DNA from: Bordetella parapertussis
GTDB taxonomy: Bacteria > Pseudomonadota > Gammaproteobacteria > Burkholderiales > Burkholderiaceae_D
NCBI GenBank assembly: GCA_945866125.1
Contig: CAMBFZ010000001.1
Span: 1 to 64,000, forward strand
DNA length: 64,000 nt
Reading direction: 5' to 3'
Part shown: positions 52,434 to 61,064 of the stretch, piece by piece
How the letters are laid out: every line of letters begins with the position of its first letter
Position numbering within the stretch: position 1 is the stretch's first letter
Program-made: the position numbers and the translations under genes
The notes under the pieces: generated by a model
What the model saw: the letters and a program-made list of their open reading frames with translations, nothing else
What the model was told of the DNA's origin: nothing
Database searches by the model: none

Positions 52434-54824
52434 ATGCCGAACTTCCCCATCAAAAAAGTAGCTATCCTCGGTGCAGGTGTCATGGGTGCGCAGATTGCTG
52501 CGCACTGCATGAATGCGCGGGTGCCGGTGATCTTGTTTGATTTGCCGGGCAAGCCCGGCGAAGCGCGCAATGCGATTGTGTTGCGCGCCGTAGCACAGCT
52601 TAAAAAATTAAATCCTGCACCGCTGGCAGAGCAGGAGTGGGCGTCCTTCATCGAAGTCGCCAACTATGAGGATGATCTCGCCCTGCTGAGTCAGGCTGAT
52701 CTGATCATTGAGGCCATCGCCGAGCGCATGGACTGGAAGCATGCGCTCTACGAAAAAATAGCGTCCGCTATTGCGCCGCACGCGATCTTTGCGACCAACA
52801 CCTCTGGCTTGTCGATCACGGCTTTGTCGCAGGGACTGAGCGATGCGCTTAAGCCCCGTTTTTGTGGTGTGCATTTTTTTAATCCACCGCGCTACATGCA
52901 TCTGGCAGAGCTGATCCCGACAGCGGCCACGCGTACTGATTTGCTCGATCAGCTCGAAACCTTTCTCACGACCACGCTCGGCAAAGGGGTTGTGCGCGCA
53001 ATCGACACCCCTAACTTTATTGCCAACCGGGTCGGCATTTTTGGCATGCTTGCGACGATCCGTGAGGCCCAGCATTTTGGGCTGTCGGCAGACTTAGTGG
53101 ATGAGCTTACTGGTGCACGGCTGGGGCGTGCCAAATCCGGCACTTTTAGAACCGCCGATGTGGTCGGCTTGGATACCATTGCGCATGTGATGCGCAACAT
53201 GCAGGACAATCTATCCGACGATCCGTTTTTTCCTGTTTATCAGACACCTGCCGTGCTCGAGACCTTGATCGCAGAGGGGCGACTTGGTCAAAAAAGCGGT
53301 GCCGGCTTTTATAAAAAAGTAGATAAAACTATTTTGCGCTTTGATGCAGGCAAAGCGGACTATGTCAGCGCCGGCGCCAAAGCCGACGAACTGGTGCTGC
53401 GCATACTGAAAGAAAAAGATCCAGCCAAACGTATGCGTGCTTTGCATGACGCGACGCATCCGCAGGCACAATTTTTGTGGGCGATTTTTCGAGATAGTTT
53501 TCATTACATTGCCGTGCACCTGGGTGACATTGCCCATCACGCACGCGATATCGACTGCGCGCTGCGATGGGGCTTTGGCTGGAAACAGGGACCGTTCGAG
53601 TTATGGCAGCAAGCGGGCTGGTTGCAAATTGCGCAGTGGGTCAAGGAAGACATTGATGCGGGTCGCGCGCTGTCAAACGCGCCCTTGCCCGACTGGGTGT
53701 TTGATGGGCGCGATGGCGTGCATACGGCATCCGGCTCATGGTCGGCCATGCAGCACGCTTACCTGCCGCGTTCCTCTTTGCCGGTCTATCAGCGACAAGT
53801 GTTTCGCGCATCCGTGGCAGGTGATGGCAGCGCGCAAGCAAGCACCGCCGGCACCACCATAGTCGAAGATGAATCGATACGGCTCTGGCATCAGGGCGAT
53901 GACGTCTTGCTCCTCTCTTTTAAAACCAAGATGCATGTGATGGGCCCCGGCGTCATTGCCGGTCTAGAGCGTGCTATTGCCGAGGCCGAAGGCAATTATC
54001 GTGCGCTGGTGATCTGGCACGCCGATGCGGCCGAGGGTGGCGCGTTTTCTGCGGGGGCGGATTTGCAGGCGATGCTGCCTTTGTTCATGTCGGGAGGAGT
54101 CAAAGCCATTGAGCCAGTCGTGGCCCGGTTACAGCAGGCATATCTGAAATTGAAATATGCGCAGGTGCCGGTGGTAGCCGCTGTCGCTGGTCTCGCGCTT
54201 GGTGGCGGTTGCGAGTTGATGATGCATGCAAGTCGTCGTGTCGTGGCGCTCGAATCCTACATTGGCTTAGTCGAAGTCGGCATTGGTTTATTGCCTGCCG
54301 GTGGTGGGCTCAAAGAAATCGCGTTGCGTGCGGCGCAGGCGGCGCAAGGCAATGACATTCTGCAGTTTCTCAAACATCGCTATTTGCATGCGGCTACTGC
54401 CGCTGTTGCCATCTCCGCGCTCGAGGCGCGTCGCATGGGCTATTTGTGCGATGACGATGTCATTATTTTGAATGCGTATGAGTTGCTGCATGTGGCCAAA
54501 TCTCAGGCGCTGGCCCTGGCAGAGGCGGGCTATCGACCTCCCTTGCCCATGCCGATTGCCGTTACAGGTCGCTATGGCACGGCCACCATCATGGGGCAGT
54601 TGCTCAACATGCGTGACGGTGGATTTATCTCGGCCCATGATTACAAAATCGGGACCATGATTGCTGAAATTGTTTGTGGTGGCGACATCGAGCCCGGCAG
54701 CATGGTCAATGAACAATGGCTGCTTGATCGAGAGCGCAAAGGCTTCATGACGCTGCTGTCTGAACCCAAGACGCAGGAACGCATCATGGGCATGTTACAG
54801 ACCGGCAAGCCGGTACGTAACTGA
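52434..54824 (+). CDS. 3-hydroxyacyl-CoA dehydrogenase / enoyl-CoA hydratase fusion
   Basis: This 796-aa protein begins with an NAD-binding Rossmann motif (VAILGAGVMGAQIAAH), followed by the hydroxyacyl-CoA dehydrogenase domains (GVHFFNPPRYMHLAELIP, and NFIANRVGIFGM with the active-site region). A C-terminal crotonase domain follows (about 480-700, GGCELMMHASRRVVALESYIGLVEVGIGLLPAGGG). The order dehydrogenase then hydratase is that of FadN-like proteins, the reverse of FadB. It carries out steps two and three of beta-oxidation. The 292 bases before it contain a weak GC-rich hairpin and no gene. Confidence 0.94.
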   Translation: MPNFPIKKVAILGAGVMGAQIAAHCMNARVPVILFDLPGKPGEARNAIVLRAVAQLKKLNPAPLAEQEWASFIEVANYEDDLALLSQADLIIEAIAERMDWKHALYEKIASAIAPHAIFATNTSGLSITALSQGLSDALKPRFCGVHFFNPPRYMHLAELIPTAATRTDLLDQLETFLTTTLGKGVVRAIDTPNFIANRVGIFGMLATIREAQHFGLSADLVDELTGARLGRAKSGTFRTADVVGLDTIAHVMRNMQDNLSDDPFFPVYQTPAVLETLIAEGRLGQKSGAGFYKKVDKTILRFDAGKADYVSAGAKADELVLRILKEKDPAKRMRALHDATHPQAQFLWAIFRDSFHYIAVHLGDIAHHARDIDCALRWGFGWKQGPFELWQQAGWLQIAQWVKEDIDAGRALSNAPLPDWVFDGRDGVHTASGSWSAMQHAYLPRSSLPVYQRQVFRASVAGDGSAQASTAGTTIVEDESIRLWHQGDDVLLLSFKTKMHVMGPGVIAGLERAIAEAEGNYRALVIWHADAAEGGAFSAGADLQAMLPLFMSGGVKAIEPVVARLQQAYLKLKYAQVPVVAAVAGLALGGGCELMMHASRRVVALESYIGLVEVGIGLLPAGGGLKEIALRAAQAAQGNDILQFLKHRYLHAATAAVAISALEARRMGYLCDDDVIILNAYELLHVAKSQALALAEAGYRPPLPMPIAVTGRYGTATIMGQLLNMRDGGFISAHDYKIGTMIAEIVCGGDIEPGSMVNEQWLLDRERKGFMTLLSEPKTQERIMGMLQTGKPVRN

Positions 54825-54862
54825 GTAGCGTGATCAAAGCCAACAGAGAGGAATCGTCCAGT

Positions 54863-56059
54863 ATGAGCAGACAACAACAAGACGCCTACATCGTCGCCGC
54901 TACCCGCAGCCCGATTGGCAAAGCACCGCGCGGCATGTTGCGTCATATGCGGCCCGATGATTTGCTGGTGCGCGTGCTGCAGTCGGCACTGGCGCAAGTG
55001 CCCAAGCTTGATCCCGCGACCATCGAAGACGCCGTCGTTGGCTGCGCGTTTCCAGAAGCGGAGCAGGGACTCAACCTCGCCCGTATGGCGGTCTTGCTGG
55101 CAGGCTTGCCCGACACGGTGGGTGGGGTCACCATTAATCGTTATTGCGCTTCTGGTCTGACGGCCATTGCGATGGCAGCCGACCGCATCCGTTGCGGGGA
55201 AGCCGATGTGATGATTGCCGCGGGTGTTGAGTCGATGTCGATGGTGCCCTTGATGGGGCATCACCCTTCATTAAACATGGGAGTGTTCCGTGATGAGCAT
55301 ATCGGGATGGCGTATGGCATGGGACTGACTGCTGAAAAAGTCGCGCAGCAGTGGAAAATTTCACGCGATGCGCAAGATGCGTTTGCCTTAGAGTCGCATC
55401 GGCGCGCGATCGCTGCGCAGCAAAGCGGCGAGCGGGTTGCTGAGACAACGCCGATCGAGATCATTGAAAAATTTCCCGATCTTGCCACCGGTGATATTCG
55501 CGTCACAAGCCGTCTCGTCAGCGACGATGAAGGCGCCCGCGCTGACACCAGTCTCGAGGCGCTGGCAAAATTAAAACCAGTCTTTGCAGCCAAAGGTAGC
55601 GTCACCGCTGGCAATAGCTCGCAGACCTCCGATGGAGCGGGCGCCTTGATTTTGGTGAGTGAAAAAATCTTGACACGATTTAATCTCACTCCGCTGGCGC
55701 GCTTCGTGTCATTTGCGGTCAAAGGTGTGCCGCCGGCGATCATGGGAATAGGTCCCAAAGAGGCGATACCGGCGGCGTTGCGCTCGGCTGGATTAAGCCT
55801 GGATCAGCTTGATTGGATCGAGCTCAATGAAGCCTTTGCAGCGCAGGCGCTCGCGGTACAGCACGACTTGGGACTGGATCCGGCCAAAGTCAATCCGCTG
55901 GGTGGGGCTATTGCGCTCGGACATCCCTTAGGTGCCACTGGGGCGATTCGCGCCGCGACCGTCATTCACGGGCTGCACCGGCGTCAGCTCAAGTACGGCA
56001 TGGTGACCATGTGTGTGGGGACCGGCATGGGTGCGGCCGGCATATTCGAGCGCGTCTGA
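54863..56059 (+). CDS. Acetyl-CoA C-acyltransferase (thiolase)
   Basis: This 398-aa thiolase makes the final thiolytic cut of beta-oxidation. The ATG at 54863 has AGAGAGGA upstream. The acyl-accepting Cys lies in NRYCASGLTAIA, the catalytic His in GGAIALGHPLGATG, and the second Cys in MVTMCVGTGMGAAG. The long-chain (FadA-like) type is more likely than a biosynthetic thiolase given the neighbours. It follows the fusion gene after 38 bases. Confidence 0.95.
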   Translation: MSRQQQDAYIVAATRSPIGKAPRGMLRHMRPDDLLVRVLQSALAQVPKLDPATIEDAVVGCAFPEAEQGLNLARMAVLLAGLPDTVGGVTINRYCASGLTAIAMAADRIRCGEADVMIAAGVESMSMVPLMGHHPSLNMGVFRDEHIGMAYGMGLTAEKVAQQWKISRDAQDAFALESHRRAIAAQQSGERVAETTPIEIIEKFPDLATGDIRVTSRLVSDDEGARADTSLEALAKLKPVFAAKGSVTAGNSSQTSDGAGALILVSEKILTRFNLTPLARFVSFAVKGVPPAIMGIGPKEAIPAALRSAGLSLDQLDWIELNEAFAAQALAVQHDLGLDPAKVNPLGGAIALGHPLGATGAIRAATVIHGLHRRQLKYGMVTMCVGTGMGAAGIFERV

Positions 56060-56081
56060 ACGTTTTTTAAAGAAAAAAATC

Positions 56082-56846
56082 ATGGATATTTTAACCAGTC
56101 AGTCAGCCGGGATTGTCACGCTTGCGTTTAATCGTCCCGATAAAAAAAATGCGATCACCTCAGCGATGTATCAGTCGCTGGCAGACGGCTTGCAAGCTGC
56201 CGCGCAGGACGCATCGGTGCGCGTCATCGTCATCACCGGGCAGCCAGGTATTTTTACCGCCGGCAATGACGTCGACGATTTTTTGAAAAATCCACCGCAG
56301 GGTAGCAACAGCCCGGTGGCGCAATTCATGACCCAACTGCGCGATGCGGAAAAGCCGGTGCTGGCAGCCGTCACCGGCATGGCCATCGGGATTGGTACCA
56401 CCTTGCTGCTGCATTGTGATCTGGTGTACGCGGCTGACACCGCGCGTTTTGCCATGCCATTTACGCAGCTGGGTTTGTGTCCGGAGTTTGGCTCCAGCCT
56501 GTTGTTCCCCAGACTGGCGGGCTATCAGCACGCGGCAGAAAAATTATTGCTGGGTGAAGCCTTCACTGCTGCCGAGGCGGAGCAATTGGGTCTGGTCAAT
56601 CAGGTGCTGCCTGCGGCGGCTTTGCAAGAGCACGTTGCGCAGCAGGCTGCCAAGCTGGCCGCCTTGCCAGCGGCGTCGGTGCGGGCAACGAAGCGCTTAA
56701 TGAAGGCAGAATTGGCCGCGCCGATCAAGGCAGCCATGGACGCCGAGATGCACGACTTCAGCCGCATGTTGCGCGGGCCGGAAGCCAAGGAAGCATTTTC
56801 TGCTTTTGTGGAAAAACGCAAACCGGATTTCAGCCAATTTGCGTAA
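56082..56846 (+). CDS. Enoyl-CoA hydratase/isomerase family protein
   Basis: This 254-aa crotonase-fold protein begins MDILTSQSAGIVTLAFNRPD. It has the oxyanion-hole segments FTAGNDVDDF and AVTGMAIGIGTTLLLHCDLVYAADTARFAMPF, then QLGLCPEFGSSLLFPRL. One catalytic Glu is suggested by CPEFGSS, so hydratase or isomerase activity is open. It closes the fatty-acid cluster, 22 bases after the thiolase. Confidence 0.92.
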   Translation: MDILTSQSAGIVTLAFNRPDKKNAITSAMYQSLADGLQAAAQDASVRVIVITGQPGIFTAGNDVDDFLKNPPQGSNSPVAQFMTQLRDAEKPVLAAVTGMAIGIGTTLLLHCDLVYAADTARFAMPFTQLGLCPEFGSSLLFPRLAGYQHAAEKLLLGEAFTAAEAEQLGLVNQVLPAAALQEHVAQQAAKLAALPAASVRATKRLMKAELAAPIKAAMDAEMHDFSRMLRGPEAKEAFSAFVEKRKPDFSQFA

Positions 56847-56886
56847 GCCGCCAGTAAAGTGGCCGTATGCCTTTTGTATCCACGCG

Positions 56887-56892
56887 TACAAT
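56887..56892 (+). promoter_or_regulatory. Putative -10 element for rnpB
   Basis: TACAAT lies about 10 bases before the predicted 5-prime end of the RNase P RNA. The -35 region is not clear. Confidence 0.45.
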
Positions 56893-56901
56893 ACATCCCG
56901 T

Positions 56902-57254
56902 GAAGCAGACCAGACAGCCGCTGGCTGGCGTGTCAAAGCGCCAGCGGGAGGAAGGTCCGGACTCCATAGAGCAGGGTGACGGTTAACGGCCGTCCGCCGT
57001 GAGGCGCGGAATAGGGCCACAGAGACGAGTCTTTGGGACCGGCGAGTAGCGAAAGTCACTCGTTTGCGTCCCAAAGGGTGAAACGCGGTAACCTCCACCT
57101 GGAGCAATCTCAAATAGGCATGCATTGAGGCGGCTCGCTGAGCATGCGGGTAGAGAGCTTGAGCCCCGGAGTAATCCGGGGCCTAGAGGAATGGCTGTCA
57201 TCGCTGTCGGGCTTGCCTGATGGTGAAACAGAATCCGGCCTATCGGTCTGCTTC
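56902..57254 (+). ncRNA. rnpB: RNase P RNA component, bacterial type A
   Basis: The RNA begins GAAGCAGACC and ends with the complementary GGTCTGCTTC, forming helix P1. Between them are the universal elements: GGAGGAAGGTCCGGACTCC early (CR-I), ACAGAGACGAG-type and GGTGAAACGCGGTAACC in the middle, and CCTAGAGGAATGGC near the 3-prime side (CR-V region). The length of about 353 nt fits type A. A T-rich run follows at 57256-57261 and may end transcription. Confidence 0.95.
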
Positions 57255-57261
57255 ATTTTTT

Positions 57262-57488
57262 GCGTGATATCGGCGACCACCTGGCGCCGATTGTCCAACG
57301 CCACCTCCCCCGCCTGATCATCGCTGTTTATGGTTGCATAAACACATGTGTATTACTCATACTCTACTTTCAATATTGAAGCTAAGTCCTTCATTTCTTT
57401 CGGTTATTAGTGTTTTAAGCAGCTTCAAGTAAGTGTGCTAAGTCCTTCATTTCATTGAAAAAATTAGTATTTCTGTCTCTGATATTCC
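57262..57488. other. Intergenic region between rnpB and the mraZ promoter
   Basis: This AT-rich stretch holds a 17-base direct repeat (57381-57397 and 57437-57453) and a short palindrome ACACATGTGT at 57342-57351. I see no ORF with a good start. Confidence 0.5.
57381..57453. repeat. 17-base direct repeat upstream of mraZ
   Basis: GCTAAGTCCTTCATTTC occurs exactly at 57381-57397 and 57437-57453, with starts 56 bases apart. The intervening AT-rich DNA does not repeat. It lies 36 bases before the mraZ -35 element. Confidence 0.6.
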
Positions 57489-57517
57489 TTGACCGGCAAT
57501 TCGCGATCCTCTAAAGT
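57489..57517 (+). promoter_or_regulatory. mraZ / dcw operon promoter
   Basis: TTGACC (57489-57494) and TAAAGT (57512-57517) are separated by 17 bases. The -10 element touches the first MraZ-type box. The transcript leader to the GTG at 57626 would be about 100 bases. Confidence 0.65.
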
Positions 57518-57551
57518 GGGCGCAAGTGTGAAAAAGTGTCTTTTTGTGGGG
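57516..57551 (+). promoter_or_regulatory. MraZ operator: four TGGGN-type boxes in 10-bp phase
   Basis: TGGGC (57517), TGTGA (57527), TGTCT (57537) and TGGGG (57547) are spaced exactly 10 bases apart. MraZ of E. coli binds TGGGN repeats separated by 5 bases upstream of its own gene, so this is the expected autoregulatory site. The two outer boxes match best. Confidence 0.72.
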
Positions 57552-57625
57552 AAAATTACATTTCCTCCGGCCCATTTCCGCCATCGTATCCACGTTATTT
57601 TCAGTGCCACAGGGGAGTCGTTCAG

Positions 57626-58054
57626 GTGTATCAGGGTGCGTCCGCTTTACATCTCGATGCCAAGGGTCGCATGTCGATTCCGGCCAGGCATCGCGACGCG
57701 CTGTCGGTGCAGAGCGAAGGCCGCGTCACGCTCACCAAGCACCCGCATGGTTGTCTGTTGTTATTCCCCCGTCCGGTATGGGAGCTGCATCGCGAACAAA
57801 TTGCGGCGTGGCCGATGTCGGCGCGCGCCTGGCAGCGGATTTTTCTTGGTAATGCGTCGGATGTGGAGATGGATAGCGCCGGCCGCATCCTGATCGCGCC
57901 TGAGTTGCGCGGCGCCGTCGGTCTGGCGCGCGACGTGATGATGCTGGGCATGGGTAGTCATTTTGAAATCTGGGACGCCGCCAAACTGAACGAAAGCGAA
58001 TCGCAGGCGATTGCCGAAGGCATGCCCGATGTATTGAATAATTTTTCATTCTGA
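57626..58054 (+). CDS. mraZ: Transcriptional regulator / cell division protein MraZ
   Basis: MraZ is the AbrB-fold repressor of the dcw cluster. The GTG at 57626 has AGGGGAG eight bases upstream and gives VYQGASALHLDAKGRMSIPA, the canonical start; a longer frame runs into the operator. The second half-repeat is seen in VEMDSAGRILIAPELR. Length is 142 aa. It heads rsmH-ftsL-ftsI-murE-murF-mraY. Confidence 0.96.
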   Translation: MYQGASALHLDAKGRMSIPARHRDALSVQSEGRVTLTKHPHGCLLLFPRPVWELHREQIAAWPMSARAWQRIFLGNASDVEMDSAGRILIAPELRGAVGLARDVMMLGMGSHFEIWDAAKLNESESQAIAEGMPDVLNNFSF

Positions 58055-58064
58055 TGGCGTCGTG

Positions 58065-59036
58065 ATGAACACCACCACGGTGCCTGAATTGACGCACCGA
58101 ACTGTGCTGCTTGACGAAGCCGTTGAAGCGCTTGCGCTCACGGGTGGGCGCTGCGACGGCATCTACGTCGATGGCACCTTTGGCCGCGGCGGTCATAGCC
58201 GCCGGATATTGGCGGGTCTGTCGGCGCGGGGTCGTTTGATCGCTTTCGACAAAGATCCGCAGGCCATCGCGGTGGCCGAGCAACTCGCGCAGGACGATGC
58301 GCGCTTTGCGATTGTGCATGACAGCTTTGCCACGCTCGATACGGCGCTGGCAGCGCGCGGCATTACGCAGCTTGATGGCGTGCTGCTGGATTTGGGGGTG
58401 TCGTCGCCACAAGTCGATGACGCTACACGGGGCTTCAGCTTTCGTGCGGATGGCCCGCTCGATATGCGTATGGATACCACGCGCGGCCGCTCGGCAGCCC
58501 AATGGCTGGCGAGTGAGACGCAGGACAACATAGAGAAAGTGATTCGCGACTATGGGGAAGAACGGTTTGCTTTTCAGATTGCAAAGGCGCTTGTTGCTCG
58601 CCGGGCAGTCGAGCCAATTTCAAGCACACGACAGCTTGCCGCGCTCGTGGCACAAGCCGTTAAAACCCGCGAAAAAGGCAAGGATCCGGCCACCCGGACT
58701 TTTCAAGCTATACGGATTTTCATCAATCAGGAACTTGAGGAACTCGAAGCAGGTTTGACGCAGGCATACGGGCATCTTGGTCCGTACGGGAGGTTGGTGG
58801 TGATCAGTTTTCATTCGCTTGAGGATCGTATCGTCAAGCGGTTCATGGCGTCGAAAGCCAGCGTGCCGCAGCCTGACCGTCGGCTGCCGATTCGTGCGGT
58901 CGATCTGCCTCAGCCCCTGATGAAACTGGTCTCAAAAATGAAGCCGTCTGATGCCGAAGTCGCCGCCAATCCACGCGCGCGTTCGGCCGTCATGCGTTGC
59001 GCGCTACGCCTGCCTGAGTCCGGAGCAGCGGCATGA
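58065..59036 (+). CDS. rsmH: 16S rRNA (cytosine(1402)-N(4))-methyltransferase RsmH
   Basis: RsmH (MraW, 323 aa) methylates C1402 of 16S rRNA. It opens with TVLLDEAVEAL, has the SAM-binding VDGTFGRGGHSRRIL and LIAFDKDPQAI, and the family tail VISFHSLEDRIVKRFM and NPRARSAVMR. The ATG at 58065 follows a GTG that could also serve. It overlaps ftsL by 4 bases. Confidence 0.97.
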   Translation: MNTTTVPELTHRTVLLDEAVEALALTGGRCDGIYVDGTFGRGGHSRRILAGLSARGRLIAFDKDPQAIAVAEQLAQDDARFAIVHDSFATLDTALAARGITQLDGVLLDLGVSSPQVDDATRGFSFRADGPLDMRMDTTRGRSAAQWLASETQDNIEKVIRDYGEERFAFQIAKALVARRAVEPISSTRQLAALVAQAVKTREKGKDPATRTFQAIRIFINQELEELEAGLTQAYGHLGPYGRLVVISFHSLEDRIVKRFMASKASVPQPDRRLPIRAVDLPQPLMKLVSKMKPSDAEVAANPRARSAVMRCALRLPESGAAA

Positions 59037-59305
59037 ATAACCGCGCGATCTTTCCGATGCTGGCTTTGCTGATGCTGTGCGCGCTGATGCTAGTCAACGC
59101 GCAATACCAGACACGCCGGCTCTTCATTGAGCTCGAGCGTGCTCAGCAGCGTCAACGTGAGCACGAGATCGAATGGTCGCAGCTACAGCTCGAGCAATCG
59201 CTACTGGCCAAGCATGCGCGTATCGATGCGCTGGCAAAGAGTACGCTCGGCATGCAAGTACCCGGAGCCAATCGCACGCAGTATCTGACGGCGGGATCAC
59301 GATGA
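59033..59305 (+). CDS. ftsL: Cell division protein FtsL
   Basis: FtsL (90 aa) is a small bitopic divisome protein that works with FtsB and FtsQ to activate FtsWI. It has one transmembrane helix (about 5-24, IFPMLALLMLCALMLVNAQY) and a periplasmic leucine-zipper coiled coil (FIELERAQQRQREHEIEWSQ onward). It overlaps both neighbours by 4 bases, which implies coupled translation. Confidence 0.94.
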   Translation: MNNRAIFPMLALLMLCALMLVNAQYQTRRLFIELERAQQRQREHEIEWSQLQLEQSLLAKHARIDALAKSTLGMQVPGANRTQYLTAGSR

Positions 59306-61062
59306 TACGCAGCCCCTCCCTGCGCACAGCGGCCGGTCGCGGCGTGCCGTTTTCACCGAGTCCGGTGCTGGCGGTCAAACTGCCAGCCTGGCGCTCCAAG
59401 CTCGTCATGTTCATTTTATTTGTGGCCTTTGCCACGCTGGCTGGCCGGGCTTTTTGGTTGCAGGCGCTGACGACTGATTTTCTACAAAAAAAAGGCGCAT
59501 CGCGATATGCGCGCACGCTCGAATTGCCCGCAACCCGCGGCAAAATTTTGGATCGTAATGGTGAAGTGATGGCCTCGTCCTTGCCCGTCAAAGCGATCTG
59601 GGTCGAGCCGGATGACTTCGACGCCTCGCCTGAAAAACTGCGTGCGTTAGCGCAGCTGCTTGAACTCAGTCCGGCCGATCTGAAGAAAAAACTCAGCTCG
59701 GCCAGCGGCTTTGTTTATCTCAAACGACAAGTCGAGCTGGATGTCGTCGATAAAATTGTTGCCCTCGAAATTCCCGGCATTCATACCCGCGAAGAATACA
59801 AACGCTCTTATCCTGCCGGTGCGGTTTCGGCGCATTTGCTCGGCTTTACCAATGTCGAAGACATCGGACAAGAGGGCATTGAATTGGCGCAGCAATCCTC
59901 CCTGGCGGGTATTACCGGCAGCCGTCGTGTGATCAAGGACGGGCGTGGCCGCGTGGTCGAAGACAATGGTTACATCCGCGAGCCGCAAGACGGTCGCGAA
60001 TTGACGCTCTCAATCGACAGTAAGATTCAGTACATCGCCTTTAGTCATCTGCGCGACGCGGTTGAGATGCATAAAGCGAAAGCCGGCGCGATTGTGGTGC
60101 TTGATGTCAAAACCGGTGAAGTGCTGGCGCTGGCCAACATGCCCACCTACAACCCCAACAGCCGACAAGGCCTGACCGGTGCGCAGCTGCGCAATCGCGT
60201 CATGACCGATACCTTCGAGCCGGGCTCAACGATGAAGCCCTTCACCATCGCGCTGGCGATGGACAGGGGGCTGATCAATCCGTCAACCATCATTGAGACG
60301 CCGGGCAAGATCAGCATTGGGCCTTCCACCATCGGCGACTCGCATGCGCATAGTCCGTCGATGTCGGTGACGCAGATTATTGAGAAATCATCGAACGTTG
60401 GCACGGTCCGGATTGCCCAGAAAATGGAGCCGCGCCAGATGTGGGATAACTTCACCGCAGTGGGTTTTGGCCAGCAACCGCGTTTCGGTTTTCCGGGTGC
60501 CGTGGCCGGTCGCATGCGGCCCTACAAATCCTGGCGGCCGATTGAGCAGGCCACGATGAGCTACGGGCACGGCATCTCGGTCTCACTGATACAGCTGGCG
60601 CGGGCGTATATGATTTTTGCGCGTAACGGCGACATCCTGCCGCTGAGTTTTCAAAAGCTCACGCAGCCGCCAGTGCCGCAGCGGGTCATCAGCGAAAAAA
60701 CTGCTATTGAGATGCGCGAGATGATGGAGAAAGTGGTCGGCCCCGGCGGCACGGCGCCATTAGCGCAGGTGCGCGGATATCGCGTTGCTGGTAAGACCGG
60801 CACGGCGCACAAGCTTGAGGGTGGTCATTACGTCAAAAAATACGTCGGCTCGTTTGTGGGGCTAGCGCCAGCCTCTGACCCACGCATCATCATCGCCGTG
60901 ATGATCGATGAGCCCAGCAATGGTAAATATTTTGGCGGGCAGGTAGCCGCGCCCGTGTTTTCCAACGTCGCTGCCAGTGCGCTGCGTTCGCTCAATATCT
61001 CGCCGGACGCCAGCATCACGAATGTCATCATGCCCGCCGAGCCTGTGATGGAGAGCCTGTGA
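59302..61062 (+). CDS. ftsI: Peptidoglycan transpeptidase FtsI (PBP3)
   Basis: This division-specific class B penicillin-binding protein has 586 aa. The ATG at 59302 overlaps the ftsL stop. One transmembrane helix (about 33-53) precedes the pedestal domain (with RGKILDRNGEVMASS) and the transpeptidase domain. The catalytic motifs are Ser309-Thr-Met-Lys (PGSTMKPF), Ser363-Ser-Asn (EKSSNVG) and Lys498-Thr-Gly (VAGKTGTAH). It crosslinks septal peptidoglycan with FtsW. Confidence 0.97.
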   Translation: MIRSPSLRTAAGRGVPFSPSPVLAVKLPAWRSKLVMFILFVAFATLAGRAFWLQALTTDFLQKKGASRYARTLELPATRGKILDRNGEVMASSLPVKAIWVEPDDFDASPEKLRALAQLLELSPADLKKKLSSASGFVYLKRQVELDVVDKIVALEIPGIHTREEYKRSYPAGAVSAHLLGFTNVEDIGQEGIELAQQSSLAGITGSRRVIKDGRGRVVEDNGYIREPQDGRELTLSIDSKIQYIAFSHLRDAVEMHKAKAGAIVVLDVKTGEVLALANMPTYNPNSRQGLTGAQLRNRVMTDTFEPGSTMKPFTIALAMDRGLINPSTIIETPGKISIGPSTIGDSHAHSPSMSVTQIIEKSSNVGTVRIAQKMEPRQMWDNFTAVGFGQQPRFGFPGAVAGRMRPYKSWRPIEQATMSYGHGISVSLIQLARAYMIFARNGDILPLSFQKLTQPPVPQRVISEKTAIEMREMMEKVVGPGGTAPLAQVRGYRVAGKTGTAHKLEGGHYVKKYVGSFVGLAPASDPRIIIAVMIDEPSNGKYFGGQVAAPVFSNVAASALRSLNISPDASITNVIMPAEPVMESL

Positions 61063-61064
61063 TC

